A program made the translations under genes and the position numbers. A DNA stretch of 11,058 nt from contig DYHL01000004.1 in NCBI GenBank assembly GCA_020724185.1, positions 21,554 through 32,611 on the forward strand, read 5' to 3'. Positions 1 through 6,796 of the stretch are shown in pieces. Source of the DNA: Candidatus Nitrosymbiomonas sp. (GTDB lineage Bacteria > Sysuimicrobiota > Sysuimicrobiia > Sysuimicrobiales > Humicultoraceae). Under the pieces are notes generated by a model. It worked only from the letters and a program-made list of their open reading frames with translations. It did not search any database and was not told where the DNA came from. The number at the start of each line of letters is the position of its first letter. Position 1 is the first letter of the stretch.

Positions 1-1
1 G

Positions 2-724
2 TTGGACGCAATCGTCGTGCTCAGCGGAGAGGAGCCGCCAGAGCGGCAGGGCAACCTGCTGCTTGACGTGGTCCTCGGTGCAGACGTACGCATCATCAAC
101 ACCGACGACTCCTACATCCTCATGGGAGTGATGGAAGACATCGCGCGCGACTTGCGGAGGCAGGGACGCACTCCCTACGTAATTCCACTTGGGGGCTCGA
201 CCCCGCTGGGCGCGGCGGCGTTTGCCAACGCCGGGCTGGAGTTGCTTGATCAACTGAACGGCCGGGGGATCCGCGCCGATGCCATCGTGCACGCCAGCGG
301 TTCGGGCGGGACACAGGCCGGACTCTACACCGTGATGAAGGTCACGCAGTCCGGGATCCGCGTGCAGGGCATCAGCGTCGGGCCGACACGGGAGGTTGTT
401 ACCGCCCGGGTCCGCGGCCTGGCCGAGGAACTGGTCACGCTCCTGCGCCTCGACTGGAGGCCCCACCCAGACGACATCGTGGTGACGGACGAATACGTGG
501 GCGAGCGGTACGCGGTCCCCACACCCGCGTGCCTCGACGCGATCCGCCTGGTGGCCAGGACCGAAGGGATACTGCTGGACCCGGTCTACACGGGCAAGGC
601 CATGGCCGGGCTCGTTGACATGGTCCGGCGCGGGCAGTTCGGGCCGGACCAGACCGTGGTATTCTGGCACACCGGCGGCCAGCCTGCGCTCTTCGCGTAC
701 GCCGGGTGGCTCGCCGAGGGATAG
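2..724 (+). CDS. D-cysteine desulfhydrase / ACC deaminase-family PLP enzyme, 5' truncated by window edge
   Basis: This is the C-terminal 240 residues of a fold-type II PLP enzyme. Family members convert D-cysteine to pyruvate, sulfide and ammonia, or deaminate 1-aminocyclopropane-1-carboxylate. Visible family motifs, numbered from the first full codon, are NGL-like GNLLLD (17-22), GGSTPLGA (64-71), the glycine-rich phosphate-binding loop SGSGGTQAGL (99-108), DEYVGERY (163-170), EGILLDPVYTGKAM (188-201) and HTGG (223-226). Full-length relatives have about 330 residues, so roughly 90 N-terminal residues, including the PLP-binding lysine, lie before the window. The TTG at base 2 is therefore an internal leucine codon and not a start. 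The TAG stop is followed 12 bases later by the next gene, which suggests co-transcription. Substrate preference (D-cysteine or another D-amino acid) cannot be decided here because the N-terminal substrate-site residues are absent. Confidence 0.9.
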   Translation: MDAIVVLSGEEPPERQGNLLLDVVLGADVRIINTDDSYILMGVMEDIARDLRRQGRTPYVIPLGGSTPLGAAAFANAGLELLDQLNGRGIRADAIVHASGSGGTQAGLYTVMKVTQSGIRVQGISVGPTREVVTARVRGLAEELVTLLRLDWRPHPDDIVVTDEYVGERYAVPTPACLDAIRLVARTEGILLDPVYTGKAMAGLVDMVRRGQFGPDQTVVFWHTGGQPALFAYAGWLAEG

Positions 725-736
725 GGGGAAGCTCCG

Positions 737-1465
737 GTGTCCGGCCGCGCCGCACCCGTTGTCCTCGCCGTGGCGTTCGTGGCCGCCGCGCTCGCAGCGC
801 TGCCGGCAGTTGCGGACGAGGCGCTGCTGCGCCGCGCGTTTGGCACGTTTCTCCAGTCCGCGGAAGAGATGCGGATCGAGGCGATTCCCGACCTGTACGA
901 GGGAGGGTACGCCCGCATCACCGCGGTAGGCCGGCGCCTCTTGTTGAACGAGGGTCTGCGCGTTGACGAGGCGATGATCCGGTTGGTCGGCGTGAGCCTC
1001 GATCCTGCCGCGCTCCAGGCCGGCACGCTGAAGGTCCTGGACTTCCGCGACAGCGCCCTTCAAGTTCGGGTGCTGCTGCGCAGCCTCCAGGACTACTTCA
1101 ACGCCGGCAACGCTTTCGACGACATCCGGCTTTGGGCTCAGGACGGCTATCTGCTGGGCTCCGGGACGGTGCTGTTCCGCGGCCAGCCGACGCGGCTGCG
1201 CATGAAGGGGTTCTTTGCCGTGTCCGGTACGACGGAGGTCTTCTTCTACTTCGACACGCTCCACGCCGGCGCGTTGCCGGTGCCCTCGGCCGCCATCCGC
1301 GACCTCGAGCGGCAGTTGAATCCGGTAATGCACCAGCGCCTCTGGCCGGTGACCTTCAAGATCCGCTCGGTAAGACTGGACGCGCAGTCGCTGACGATCA
1401 GCAGCCAGGGCGAAGGTGCGGGTCCGGGGTACGGCGGAGGGCAGCAGCCGGCCTATGCACCCTGA
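737..1465 (+). CDS. Secreted DUF2993 (LmeA-like) family protein
   Basis: This is a 242-residue exported protein. A signal peptide is clear: Arg4, then a hydrophobic alanine/valine run (about 7-24) and an AVA cleavage site, with cleavage probable after Ala26. The mature part alternates short beta-strand patterns: IRLVGVSLD (81-89), LKVLDFRDSALQVRVLL (98-114), a helical LQDYFN (117-122), GSGTVLFRGQPTRLRMKGFF (141-160) and TEVFFYFDTLHAGALPVPSA (166-185), then a LNPV segment (194-197) and a final strand (205-221). This layout resembles DUF2993, whose studied member LmeA is a periplasmic lipid-binding protein; that assignment comes from pattern recognition. The tail (226-242) is rich in Gly, Gln and Pro. 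The GTG start has AGGGGGA at 723-729, seven bases upstream. Because the nfeD gene follows in the same apparent operon, a role at the membrane surface is plausible, but the function is unknown. Confidence 0.72.
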   Translation: MSGRAAPVVLAVAFVAAALAALPAVADEALLRRAFGTFLQSAEEMRIEAIPDLYEGGYARITAVGRRLLLNEGLRVDEAMIRLVGVSLDPAALQAGTLKVLDFRDSALQVRVLLRSLQDYFNAGNAFDDIRLWAQDGYLLGSGTVLFRGQPTRLRMKGFFAVSGTTEVFFYFDTLHAGALPVPSAAIRDLERQLNPVMHQRLWPVTFKIRSVRLDAQSLTISSQGEGAGPGYGGGQQPAYAP

Positions 1466-2153
1466 GGGCAGGTTACCCCTTATACTGATAACGGCGAAGC
1501 AGGGGAGCGTGCCTCACGGGTACGTGGACGCGGTCCGTCTCGCAGGCGGGCAGCCTCTCGCGGCCGGGCCCGGCGATCCGCTTCCCGAGGCGTTCGATGG
1601 GCTTCTGCTCTCGGGCGGCGAGGACGTGCACCCGAGGCACTATGGGCAGGACATTGCCGCCCCTGTGCAGGAGACGCTGAGGATTGATGAGGCGCGTGAC
1701 CTGATGGAACTGGACCTTGCGCACGCCGCGCTTCGCTCCGACCTGCCGGTGCTGTGCATCTGCCGGGGCGCGCAGGTCATGAACGTGGCAGCCGGCGGCA
1801 CGCTGTGGCAGGATCTCTCCCTAGCAGGGATTCCTTCCTCCTCTCACTACCAGAGCGGCGGGGACTACTGGGAGACATCTCACGGGGGCATCGTGGAGCC
1901 CACAAACCGGTTGGCCGAGATTATGGGCGCGGGCCCACTGCTTGTGAACTCCTATCACCACCAGGCGGTCGCGGAGGCCGCGCCCGGGTTCGTCATCACC
2001 TCCCGCGCCCCCGATGGCACGATCGAGAGCCTGGAGAGCCGGCGGCACCGGTGGGTGATGGCGGTCCAGTGGCATCCTGAGCGTCTTGTGCGGCACCACC
2101 CGGTTCACCTGAGGCTCTTTACCCGGCTAGTGGAGGAGGCCCGTCGCTCATGA
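1455..2153 (+). CDS. Gamma-glutamyl-gamma-aminobutyrate hydrolase-like (peptidase C26, class I glutamine amidotransferase fold)
   Basis: A 232-residue PuuD-type hydrolase. Such enzymes cleave gamma-glutamyl amide bonds, for example gamma-glutamyl-GABA in putrescine catabolism. Family motifs are in order: LLLSGGEDVHPRHYG (50-64), the nucleophile elbow CICRGAQ with Cys103, GGTLWQDL (114-121), VNSYHHQAV (164-172) and AVQWHPE with His207 and Glu209 completing the triad. The length fits stand-alone members (about 230-260). ATG 1455 was chosen because it directly precedes the first beta strand (PLILITA) and has GGAGGG at 1436-1441. An in-frame GTG at 1416 would add 13 low-complexity residues, and a GTG at 1509 would remove the first strand. 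The gene overlaps the previous one by 11 bases and shares ATGA with nfeD. No aminotransferase or other putrescine-pathway gene is adjacent, so the physiological substrate is open. Confidence 0.87.
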   Translation: MHPEGRLPLILITAKQGSVPHGYVDAVRLAGGQPLAAGPGDPLPEAFDGLLLSGGEDVHPRHYGQDIAAPVQETLRIDEARDLMELDLAHAALRSDLPVLCICRGAQVMNVAAGGTLWQDLSLAGIPSSSHYQSGGDYWETSHGGIVEPTNRLAEIMGAGPLLVNSYHHQAVAEAAPGFVITSRAPDGTIESLESRRHRWVMAVQWHPERLVRHHPVHLRLFTRLVEEARRS

Positions 2154-3499
2154 GGCGCCCGCGGTTGATCGTCATCGTCCTGCTCGCTGCGATCCTGGTG
2201 GCGTCAACGGCTGCGGGTACGGGGTTGGCTGAGGGTGCAGCGCCCGCAGCACCGAAGGGCGGCACCGAGGTGCACCGCATCGTGGTGGACGGCATCATCG
2301 GGCCGGCCACGGCGCGGTTCATCCTGCGCACGGTGCGCGACGCCGACCCCGCGAGCATCGAGGCGCTGGTCATCCAGATGGATACCCCGGGCGGCCTCAT
2401 GCGCTCCATGGACGAGATCACCAAGTCCATTCTGAACGCCAGGGTGCCGGTGGTCGTCTACATAGCGCCCCACGGCGCGCGGGCGGCTTCCGCGGGGGTG
2501 TTCATCACCTACGCGGCGCACGTCGCGGCCATGGCCCCGGCCACCCACATCGGCGCCGCAACCCCGGTGGCCGTCGGGACGGGCGAGGGCAAGGAGCCGG
2601 ACAAGGCCATGATGGAGAAGGTCACCAACGACGCGGTGGCCAACCTGCGCGCACTGGCGCGGCGCCGGGGACGCAACGCCGAATGGGCCGAGAAGGCGGT
2701 ACGACAGGCCGTCTCCATCACCGAGGAGGAGGCCGTAGCGGAGCGGGTCGTGGACCTCGTGGCCGGAGACATGCACGACCTGCTGCGCAAGCTCGACGGC
2801 CGGACCGTCGAGACCGACCTCGGTCCGAAGACGCTGCGCACAGCAGGGGCCCGGATAGTGGACCACAAGATGGACCTGACCGAGCGGTTCCTGTCCACGC
2901 TCAGCGATCCCAATGTCGGCTTCATCCTGATGAACATCGGGATCCTGGGCATCATGGTCGAGCTCTACAACCCCGGGGCAATACTGCCCGGGGTGGTAGG
3001 GGGCATCGCGCTGATCCTGGGATTGGCCTCGTTCGCAATCGTGCAGGTGAACATCGCCGGTCTGCTGCTGATCGCGTTCGCCATACTGCTCTTCATCGCC
3101 GACCTCAAGGTGCCGGGGCACGGCGTGCTGACCGCCGGCGGCGTCATCGCCTTCATCATCGGCGCGGTTCTGCTCACCGAGCATCAGGCGCCGTTCCTGC
3201 AGATCTCGCTGCGGCTGATTCTGACCGTCGCCGCGCTGCTGGCCGCGTTCTTCCTGTTCGCCGTGGGCGCGGGGATCCGCGCGCAGCGCTCCAAGCCGCG
3301 CAGCGGCCAGGAGCACCTGGTCAATGCCGTGGGCGTGGCCCGGTCCCGGCTGGATCCCGAGGGCGTGGTGCACGTGCAGGGCGAGATGTGGAGCGCGACC
3401 TCTGTCGCGGGCCCCATTGAGGATGGCCAGCGGGTGCGCGTGGTCGAGCTGGATGGCCTGCGCGTGCGCGTCAAACCCGAGCCCGATCCTCCGGGCTAA
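2150..3499 (+). CDS. nfeD: Long-form NfeD membrane-bound serine protease (ClpP class)
   Basis: A 449-residue membrane protease. The N-terminal signal or anchor segment (5-24) is followed by a ClpP-fold protease domain (about 40-235), with MDTPGG (77-82), ARAASAGVFI (110-119) and MAPATHIGAATPV (128-140). By alignment from memory with the archaeal homologue 1510-N, Ser114 and Lys157 (in KVTNDAV) form the Ser-Lys dyad. Four to five hydrophobic segments follow (about 257-273, 278-297, 302-317, 327-343, 355-374), then a soluble OB-fold NfeD domain (about 385-447). Family members act with stomatin/slipin proteins in membrane quality control and cleave hydrophobic C-termini. The length matches the long NfeD form. 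The start overlaps the preceding stop as ATGA and has a strong AGGAGG at 2134-2139, showing translational coupling. No stomatin gene is adjacent; tsaE follows after 31 bases. Confidence 0.93.
   Translation: MRRPRLIVIVLLAAILVASTAAGTGLAEGAAPAAPKGGTEVHRIVVDGIIGPATARFILRTVRDADPASIEALVIQMDTPGGLMRSMDEITKSILNARVPVVVYIAPHGARAASAGVFITYAAHVAAMAPATHIGAATPVAVGTGEGKEPDKAMMEKVTNDAVANLRALARRRGRNAEWAEKAVRQAVSITEEEAVAERVVDLVAGDMHDLLRKLDGRTVETDLGPKTLRTAGARIVDHKMDLTERFLSTLSDPNVGFILMNIGILGIMVELYNPGAILPGVVGGIALILGLASFAIVQVNIAGLLLIAFAILLFIADLKVPGHGVLTAGGVIAFIIGAVLLTEHQAPFLQISLRLILTVAALLAAFFLFAVGAGIRAQRSKPRSGQEHLVNAVGVARSRLDPEGVVHVQGEMWSATSVAGPIEDGQRVRVVELDGLRVRVKPEPDPPG
3480..3497 (+). other. Short hairpin over the nfeD stop codon
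   Basis: AGCCCG (3480-3485) and CGGGCT (3492-3497) form a perfect 6-bp stem with a 6-base loop, and the last T is the first base of the nfeD TAA stop. There is no T-run behind it, so it is not a classical terminator. It could protect the transcript 3' end, mark a processing point between nfeD and tsaE, or be chance in GC-rich DNA. Confidence 0.35.
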
Positions 3500-3518
3500 C
3501 GCTGCGCCTGCTCCGGCA

Positions 3519-3524
3519 TACCCT
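3519..3524 (+). promoter_or_regulatory. Possible -10 element directly before tsaE (leaderless start?)
   Basis: TACCCT fits the TANNNT -10 pattern and ends six bases before the tsaE ATG, the geometry seen for leaderless genes in some bacterial phyla such as Deinococcus. The 31-base gap before tsaE contains no Shine-Dalgarno-like purine stretch, unlike most genes here. No convincing -35 hexamer lies 16-18 bases upstream (the sequence there is near CTAACG). The call is weak. Confidence 0.22.
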
Positions 3525-3530
3525 GGTTCC

Positions 3531-3992
3531 ATGCGCGTAGCCGTTGAGACCTCCTCGCCCGAGGCCACCGAGTCCCTGGGGCGACGCATCGGCGCGCACC
3601 TGCGCCCGGGGGACACGGTGGCGCTGGTGGGCCCGCTGGGGTCCGGCAAGACCGTGCTGGCCCGCGGCCTGGCGCTTGGCGCCGGGGCGACCGGGCACAT
3701 GGCAAGCCCCTCCTTTGTGGTAATCCGTGAGTACGCCGGTCCGGTGCGCGTCTACCACGCCGATCTCTACCGCCTGGAGCACCCCGGCGATCTGGCGCAC
3801 CTGGGTCTGGAGGAGTTGATGGACGGCGATGGCATCGTCCTCGTGGAATGGGCCGACCGTGCTCCATGGATCCTGCCGGCGGATCACCTGTGGGTCGAGT
3901 GCGCCTTCGGCGAGTCCGACACCTGCCGCGCGTTCGTTCTGAGCGCGCCCGTTGGGATGGCCGACCGGATCGCCGTCGCGGCGGAAGGGTGA
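3531..3992 (+). CDS. tsaE: tRNA t6A biosynthesis ATPase TsaE
   Basis: A 153-residue P-loop ATPase that works with TsaB and TsaD to place threonylcarbamoyl on A37 of ANN-decoding tRNAs. Its ATP hydrolysis is needed for repeated turnover of the complex. Walker A is GPLGSGKT (34-41). SPSF (59-62) sits where the family has the SPTF switch. HADLYRL (76-82) and VEWADR (105-110, usually VEWPER) complete the family signature. The length is typical (about 150). The ATG at 3531 is the only start that gives a normal N-terminus; the reading frame stays open upstream inside nfeD, but the extra residues look like out-of-frame translation. No Shine-Dalgarno is visible, so translation may be leaderless or coupled to nfeD. 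The tsaB ATG begins five bases after its stop. Confidence 0.93.
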   Translation: MRVAVETSSPEATESLGRRIGAHLRPGDTVALVGPLGSGKTVLARGLALGAGATGHMASPSFVVIREYAGPVRVYHADLYRLEHPGDLAHLGLEELMDGDGIVLVEWADRAPWILPADHLWVECAFGESDTCRAFVLSAPVGMADRIAVAAEG

Positions 3993-3997
3993 ACCCG

Positions 3998-4738
3998 ATG
4001 CGCGTACTCGCCATCGAGGTCAGCACGCCGCGCGGGAGCGTGGCGATCGTGGGTCCCGAGGGGACCATCTCCGAGCGGTCGGCGGACGTGCCCGGCGCCC
4101 ACCTTGAGTGGCTGTTGGGCGCAGTTGCCGCGGTCCTGGGCGACGCCCACATGGGGCCCCAGGATGTGGACGCGCTGTCCGTGTCGCTGGGACCGGGTGG
4201 TTTCGTTGGGCTGCGCATCGGCGCGGCAACGGCCGCGGCCTGGGCCCATGCCGCCGGCCGCCCACTGGTCGGGGTCCCGACGCTCGACGTGATCGCCGCG
4301 GGCGCCATCGGGCACGGAGGGCCTAGTTCTGCCGGCCTGGTGCTGTCCGTCACCGATGCCAGGCGCGGCGAGGTGGCAGCGGCGCTCTACCGGTGCGGAG
4401 CAGTGCCCGCGGATCTCGTGCGGTTGACCCCGGACCTGCTTGTGGCTCCAGGTGCGATCCGCGGCCTGTTGCCCCCGATTGACGAGCCCCTCGTTGTGGC
4501 GGGCGACGGGCTCAAACTACACGCGCCGGCGATCCTGGAGGCCCTGCAACCGTGGGCCTTCCAGGTACCGGCGGAGCGCTGGTGGCCTCGCGCCTCGGTG
4601 CTCGGGACGGTTGGCAGGACGCGGCTGCTGCGTGGGGAGCGCCACGACCCCATGCGGCTGGCGCCGATCTACGCGCGCGGGCCCGAGGCCCGGGCGTGGG
4701 AGGAACGGTCTTCCGTGGTCGAGAAAGGTGGCGCGTAG
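3998..4738 (+). CDS. tsaB: tRNA t6A biosynthesis protein TsaB
   Basis: A 246-residue ASKHA-fold protein, the inactive paralogue and dimer partner of TsaD in the bacterial TsaBDE complex. The N-terminal strand RVLAIEVSTPRGSVAI (2-17), the HLEWLL helix (35-40) and SLGPGGFVGLRIG (63-75, family form GPGSFTGLRIG) are diagnostic. A TDARRGEVAAALY segment (119-131) matches the family's DARR(G/N)EVY region, and LAPIYAR (221-227) matches the usual C-terminal P.YLR segment. ATG 3998 is preceded by GGAAGGG at 3983-3989, which overlaps the tsaE stop. A GTG at 3989 would add only three residues. The length is slightly above the common 220-240. Its place between tsaE and rimI is the common bacterial arrangement. 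Confidence 0.93.
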   Translation: MRVLAIEVSTPRGSVAIVGPEGTISERSADVPGAHLEWLLGAVAAVLGDAHMGPQDVDALSVSLGPGGFVGLRIGAATAAAWAHAAGRPLVGVPTLDVIAAGAIGHGGPSSAGLVLSVTDARRGEVAAALYRCGAVPADLVRLTPDLLVAPGAIRGLLPPIDEPLVVAGDGLKLHAPAILEALQPWAFQVPAERWWPRASVLGTVGRTRLLRGERHDPMRLAPIYARGPEARAWEERSSVVEKGGA

Positions 4739-4775
4739 CCGGGCGCCAGAGGAGCGCGCCGGCTGCGGGTGCGGA

Positions 4776-5291
4776 ATGAAGCAGATAACGCGGGTGCGCG
4801 TCGAACCCATGGCGCTGGCAGACCTGCCAGGCGTGTGCGCGATCGAGCAGGACGCGTTCGCGCAACCATGGCCCAAGGACGCCTACCGCTCCGAGTTGCT
4901 GCACAACAAGTCCGCTTTCTACGTCGTGGCCCGGAACGAGATGGGTTCGGTCGTGGGTTTTGGCGGCATGTGGGTGATCTTCGACGAGGCGCACATAACA
5001 ACGCTGGCCGTGGACCGCCGCCACCGCCGTGAGCGCATAGGCAGCCGGCTGCTGATGGCCCTCGTTGACGCGGCCCTGGCGCGCGGGGCGCGCTGGCTGA
5101 CGCTGGAGGTCCGGCCGTCGAACGTGGATGCCCTGGCACTGTACCGCAAGTTCGGCCTCCGCGAAGTGGCCCTGCGCCGGCGCTACTACAGCGACAACGG
5201 GGAAGACGCCGTGGTGATGTGGACCGGCAACCTCAGGGATCCCGAAGCGCAGGCTCGGCTCGATGCGCTGCGGCTCAGCCTGGGGGAGTAG
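4776..5291 (+). CDS. rimI: Ribosomal-protein-alanine N-acetyltransferase RimI-like (GNAT)
   Basis: A 171-residue GNAT acetyltransferase. RimI acetylates the N-terminal alanine of ribosomal protein bS18, and many bacteria encode it inside the t6A cluster. The acetyl-CoA segment is HITTLAVDRRHRRERIGSRL (73-92). Its pyrophosphate loop RRERIG has Arg where the consensus RRxGIG has Gly, a tolerated variant. The RimI signature follows: TLEVRPSNVDALALYRKFGL (109-128) and RRRYYSDNGEDAVVM (135-149), which carries the conserved Tyr and Glu-Asp. The last 20 residues (152-171) extend beyond the usual RimI end. ATG 4776 is the first plausible start; its Shine-Dalgarno is poor, and the nearest GAGGAG (about 4748-4754) is over 20 bases away, so a start at GTG 4794 or ATG 4809 is possible. 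The gene lies 37 bases after tsaB and 19 before tsaD. Confidence 0.88.
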   Translation: MKQITRVRVEPMALADLPGVCAIEQDAFAQPWPKDAYRSELLHNKSAFYVVARNEMGSVVGFGGMWVIFDEAHITTLAVDRRHRRERIGSRLLMALVDAALARGARWLTLEVRPSNVDALALYRKFGLREVALRRRYYSDNGEDAVVMWTGNLRDPEAQARLDALRLSLGE

Positions 5292-5310
5292 GGGGTTCGT
5301 TCCGGTCGCC

Positions 5311-6312
5311 GTGCTGGTGCTGGGCATCGAGACCTCCTGCGACGAGACCGCCGCGGCCGTGATCGCCGGCGGCGTGCGGATTCAGAGCAACGTCATCGCC
5401 TCCCAGGCGGATCTCCACGGGATGTACGGCGGGGTCGTCCCGGAGCTGGCCTCTCGGAGGCACCTCGAACGGCTTCTCCCGGTCGTGGACCTGGCACTGG
5501 AGCAGGCAGGAGCGCGCTGGCCCGATCTCGGCGGTATAGCCGTCACACGCGGGCCGGGTCTGCTCGGAGCGCTGGCGGTCGGCGTCGCCGCTGCCAAGTC
5601 CTTCGCCTTCGTGCATGGGCTGCCGCTTGTGGGCGTCAACCACCTGGAAGCGCATCTGTTCGCCAACGCGCTGGACCGGGGCCCCCTGCCCGTGCCCTCC
5701 CTGGCGCTCATCGTTTCGGGCGCCCACACGGATCTGGTGCTGATCGAGGACCACCACCGCTACGCGATGCTGGGGCGGACGCGCGACGACGCCGCAGGCG
5801 AGGCATTTGACAAGGTCGCGCGCGCCATGGGTCTGGGCTATCCCGGGGGTCCTGCCCTTGACCGGCTGGGTCGCGCCGGCGATGCTTCGGTCGTGCCGCT
5901 GCCCGTCCCGTTCCCCGGCGGTGGTCTTGACTTCAGCTTCAGCGGCGTGAAGACCGCCGCGCTGCGGGCGCTGGCGGCCGAGCCGTCGCCCTCCCCGCTC
6001 TTCATCGCCAGCCTCGCGGCTTCTCTCCAACGCGTCGTCGCCGAGGCGCTGGCGACCAAGACGGCGCGTGCCGCCCGCAAGCACCGGCCGCGGGCCCTGC
6101 TGCTGGCGGGTGGAGTGGCGGCCAATTCGGTGCTGCGCGCGCGCCTGGAGGACGAATCGGGCCGCCTCGGCATTCCCCTGCTCGTTCCGCCTCCAGAACT
6201 CTGCACCGACAACGCGGCCATGGTTGCAGCCTGCGGCGCCTCCCGCCTGACCCGAGGGGAGAGGGACTCCTGGGACATGGGCGCGGCCGCAGACCTACCC
6301 CTGGCAGGCTAA
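5311..6312 (+). CDS. tsaD: tRNA N6-adenosine threonylcarbamoyltransferase TsaD
   Basis: The catalytic subunit of t6A37 formation, which transfers threonylcarbamoyl from its AMP adduct to tRNA A37. The 333-residue length is typical. Motifs in order: GIETSCDETAAAV (5-17), GGVVPELASRRH (40-51), TRGPGLLGAL (79-88), metal-binding HLEAH with His111 and His115, SGAHTDLV (136-143, usually SGGHT), DDAAGEAFDKVARAMGLGYP (159-178), FSFSGVKTA (208-216), GGVAANS (267-273) and CTDNAAM (298-304), where Asp300 completes the metal site. The start is set at GTG 5311, which gives MLVLGIETS; GTG 5317 is also possible. ATG 5263 would overlap rimI and add 16 residues unlike the family. The purine stretch AGGGGG (5290-5295) is 15 bases from the chosen start, so initiation strength is uncertain. 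Confidence 0.94.
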   Translation: MLVLGIETSCDETAAAVIAGGVRIQSNVIASQADLHGMYGGVVPELASRRHLERLLPVVDLALEQAGARWPDLGGIAVTRGPGLLGALAVGVAAAKSFAFVHGLPLVGVNHLEAHLFANALDRGPLPVPSLALIVSGAHTDLVLIEDHHRYAMLGRTRDDAAGEAFDKVARAMGLGYPGGPALDRLGRAGDASVVPLPVPFPGGGLDFSFSGVKTAALRALAAEPSPSPLFIASLAASLQRVVAEALATKTARAARKHRPRALLLAGGVAANSVLRARLEDESGRLGIPLLVPPPELCTDNAAMVAACGASRLTRGERDSWDMGAAADLPLAG

Positions 6313-6315
6313 CCC

Positions 6316-6362
6316 ACTGGGGCGCCCCGGTAGGGCTGCCCTGGCACGACTTTCCCCCAGGG
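6316..6362 (+). other. Hairpin-forming segment after tsaD
   Basis: ACTGGG (6316-6321) pairs with CCCGGT (6326-6331) around GCGC, using one G-T pair and including a 10-base palindrome. CCCTGG (6339-6344) pairs with CCAGGG (6357-6362) across a loop that contains TTTCCC. Either could be a weak end to the tsa transcript before the groES promoter, but no U-tract follows, so a terminator is not asserted. Confidence 0.3.
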
Positions 6363-6364
6363 TC

Positions 6365-6393
6365 TTGATCGCGACGGTCCGCCGGAATAAGAT
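6365..6393 (+). promoter_or_regulatory. Sigma70-type promoter of groES-groEL
   Basis: TTGATC (6365-6370) is separated by exactly 17 bases from TAAGAT (6388-6393), close to TTGACA/TATAAT. Transcription would start near 6400, just before the CIRCE operator, leaving a leader of about 64 bases before groES. Confidence 0.75.
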
Positions 6394-6402
6394 GGGGGGT
6401 GG

Positions 6403-6429
6403 TTAGCACTCGGGCACTGAGAGTGCCAA
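6403..6429 (+). promoter_or_regulatory. CIRCE operator (HrcA binding site)
   Basis: The left half TTAGCACTC (6403-6411) matches the CIRCE consensus perfectly. A nine-base spacer (6412-6420) and the right half GAGTGCCAA (6421-6429, one mismatch to GAGTGCTAA) complete it. CIRCE is bound by the HrcA repressor, which GroEL helps to fold, so the operon is released on heat shock. The site starts about ten bases after the -10 element, where a bound repressor would block initiation or promoter clearance. hrcA is not in the window. Confidence 0.95.
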
Positions 6430-6463
6430 ATCCACAGACACCCCGCAAGGAGGGACGCAAACG

Positions 6464-6784
6464 ATGAAGCTCAAGCCACTGGGCGACCGTGTGGTCGTAA
6501 AGCCCCTGGAAGAGGAGGAGCGAACGAAGGGAGGCATCGTCCTGCCGGACACCGCGAAGGAGAAGCCGCAGCACGGCGAGGTGATCGCCGTGGGTCCGGG
6601 CGAGTGGGATGATGAAGGCAAGAAGCGCATCACTCCGGACGTGAAGCCGGGCGATCGCGTGCTCTACGCCAAGTACGCGGGCACCGAGGTCAAGACCGAC
6701 GACGGTGACATGCTGATCCTCCGCGCCAGCGACGTGCTGGCCATCGTCGAGAAGTCCTCGGTCAAGACCAAGGCCAAGGGATAA
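6464..6784 (+). CDS. groES: Co-chaperonin GroES
   Basis: A 106-residue Cpn10 that caps the GroEL ring as a heptamer during protein folding. KLKPLGDRVVVKPLEEEE (2-19) is the first barrel strand. The mobile loop (about 17-33) carries the GroEL-contacting hydrophobic tripeptide IVL (25-27) in GGIVLPDTA. GEVIAVGPG (38-46), KPGDRVLYAKYAGTEVK (61-77) and ILRASDVLAIVE (85-96) finish the fold. It is about ten residues longer than typical GroES because of a lysine-rich tail, KSSVKTKAKG (97-106). ATG 6464 has AGGAGG at 6448-6453, ten bases upstream. It is co-transcribed with groEL 12 bases downstream and controlled by CIRCE. Confidence 0.98.
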   Translation: MKLKPLGDRVVVKPLEEEERTKGGIVLPDTAKEKPQHGEVIAVGPGEWDDEGKKRITPDVKPGDRVLYAKYAGTEVKTDDGDMLILRASDVLAIVEKSSVKTKAKG

Positions 6785-6796
6785 GGGAGACCTACG

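Noticed and set aside
2..4. TTG at base 2 as a true start codon
   Set aside because: The PLP-enzyme family needs about 90 more N-terminal residues with the cofactor lysine; the sequence begins in mid-domain, so the window edge cuts the gene.
1481..1486. TATACT resembling a -10 element inside the start of the C26 hydrolase gene
   Set aside because: There is no -35-like hexamer at 16-18 bases. It lies in codons for the conserved first strand, and the gene is tightly embedded in an operon.
2204..3700. 498-codon open frame on the - strand opposite nfeD and tsaE
   Set aside because: It is antisense to two genes with intact catalytic motifs. Its His/Asp/Gly/Arg-rich translation resembles no protein family and is typical of antisense frames in GC-rich genes.
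4512..5327. Long - strand frame opposite tsaB and rimI
   Set aside because: It is a shadow of two well-supported genes, with no recognisable domain and no ribosome site.
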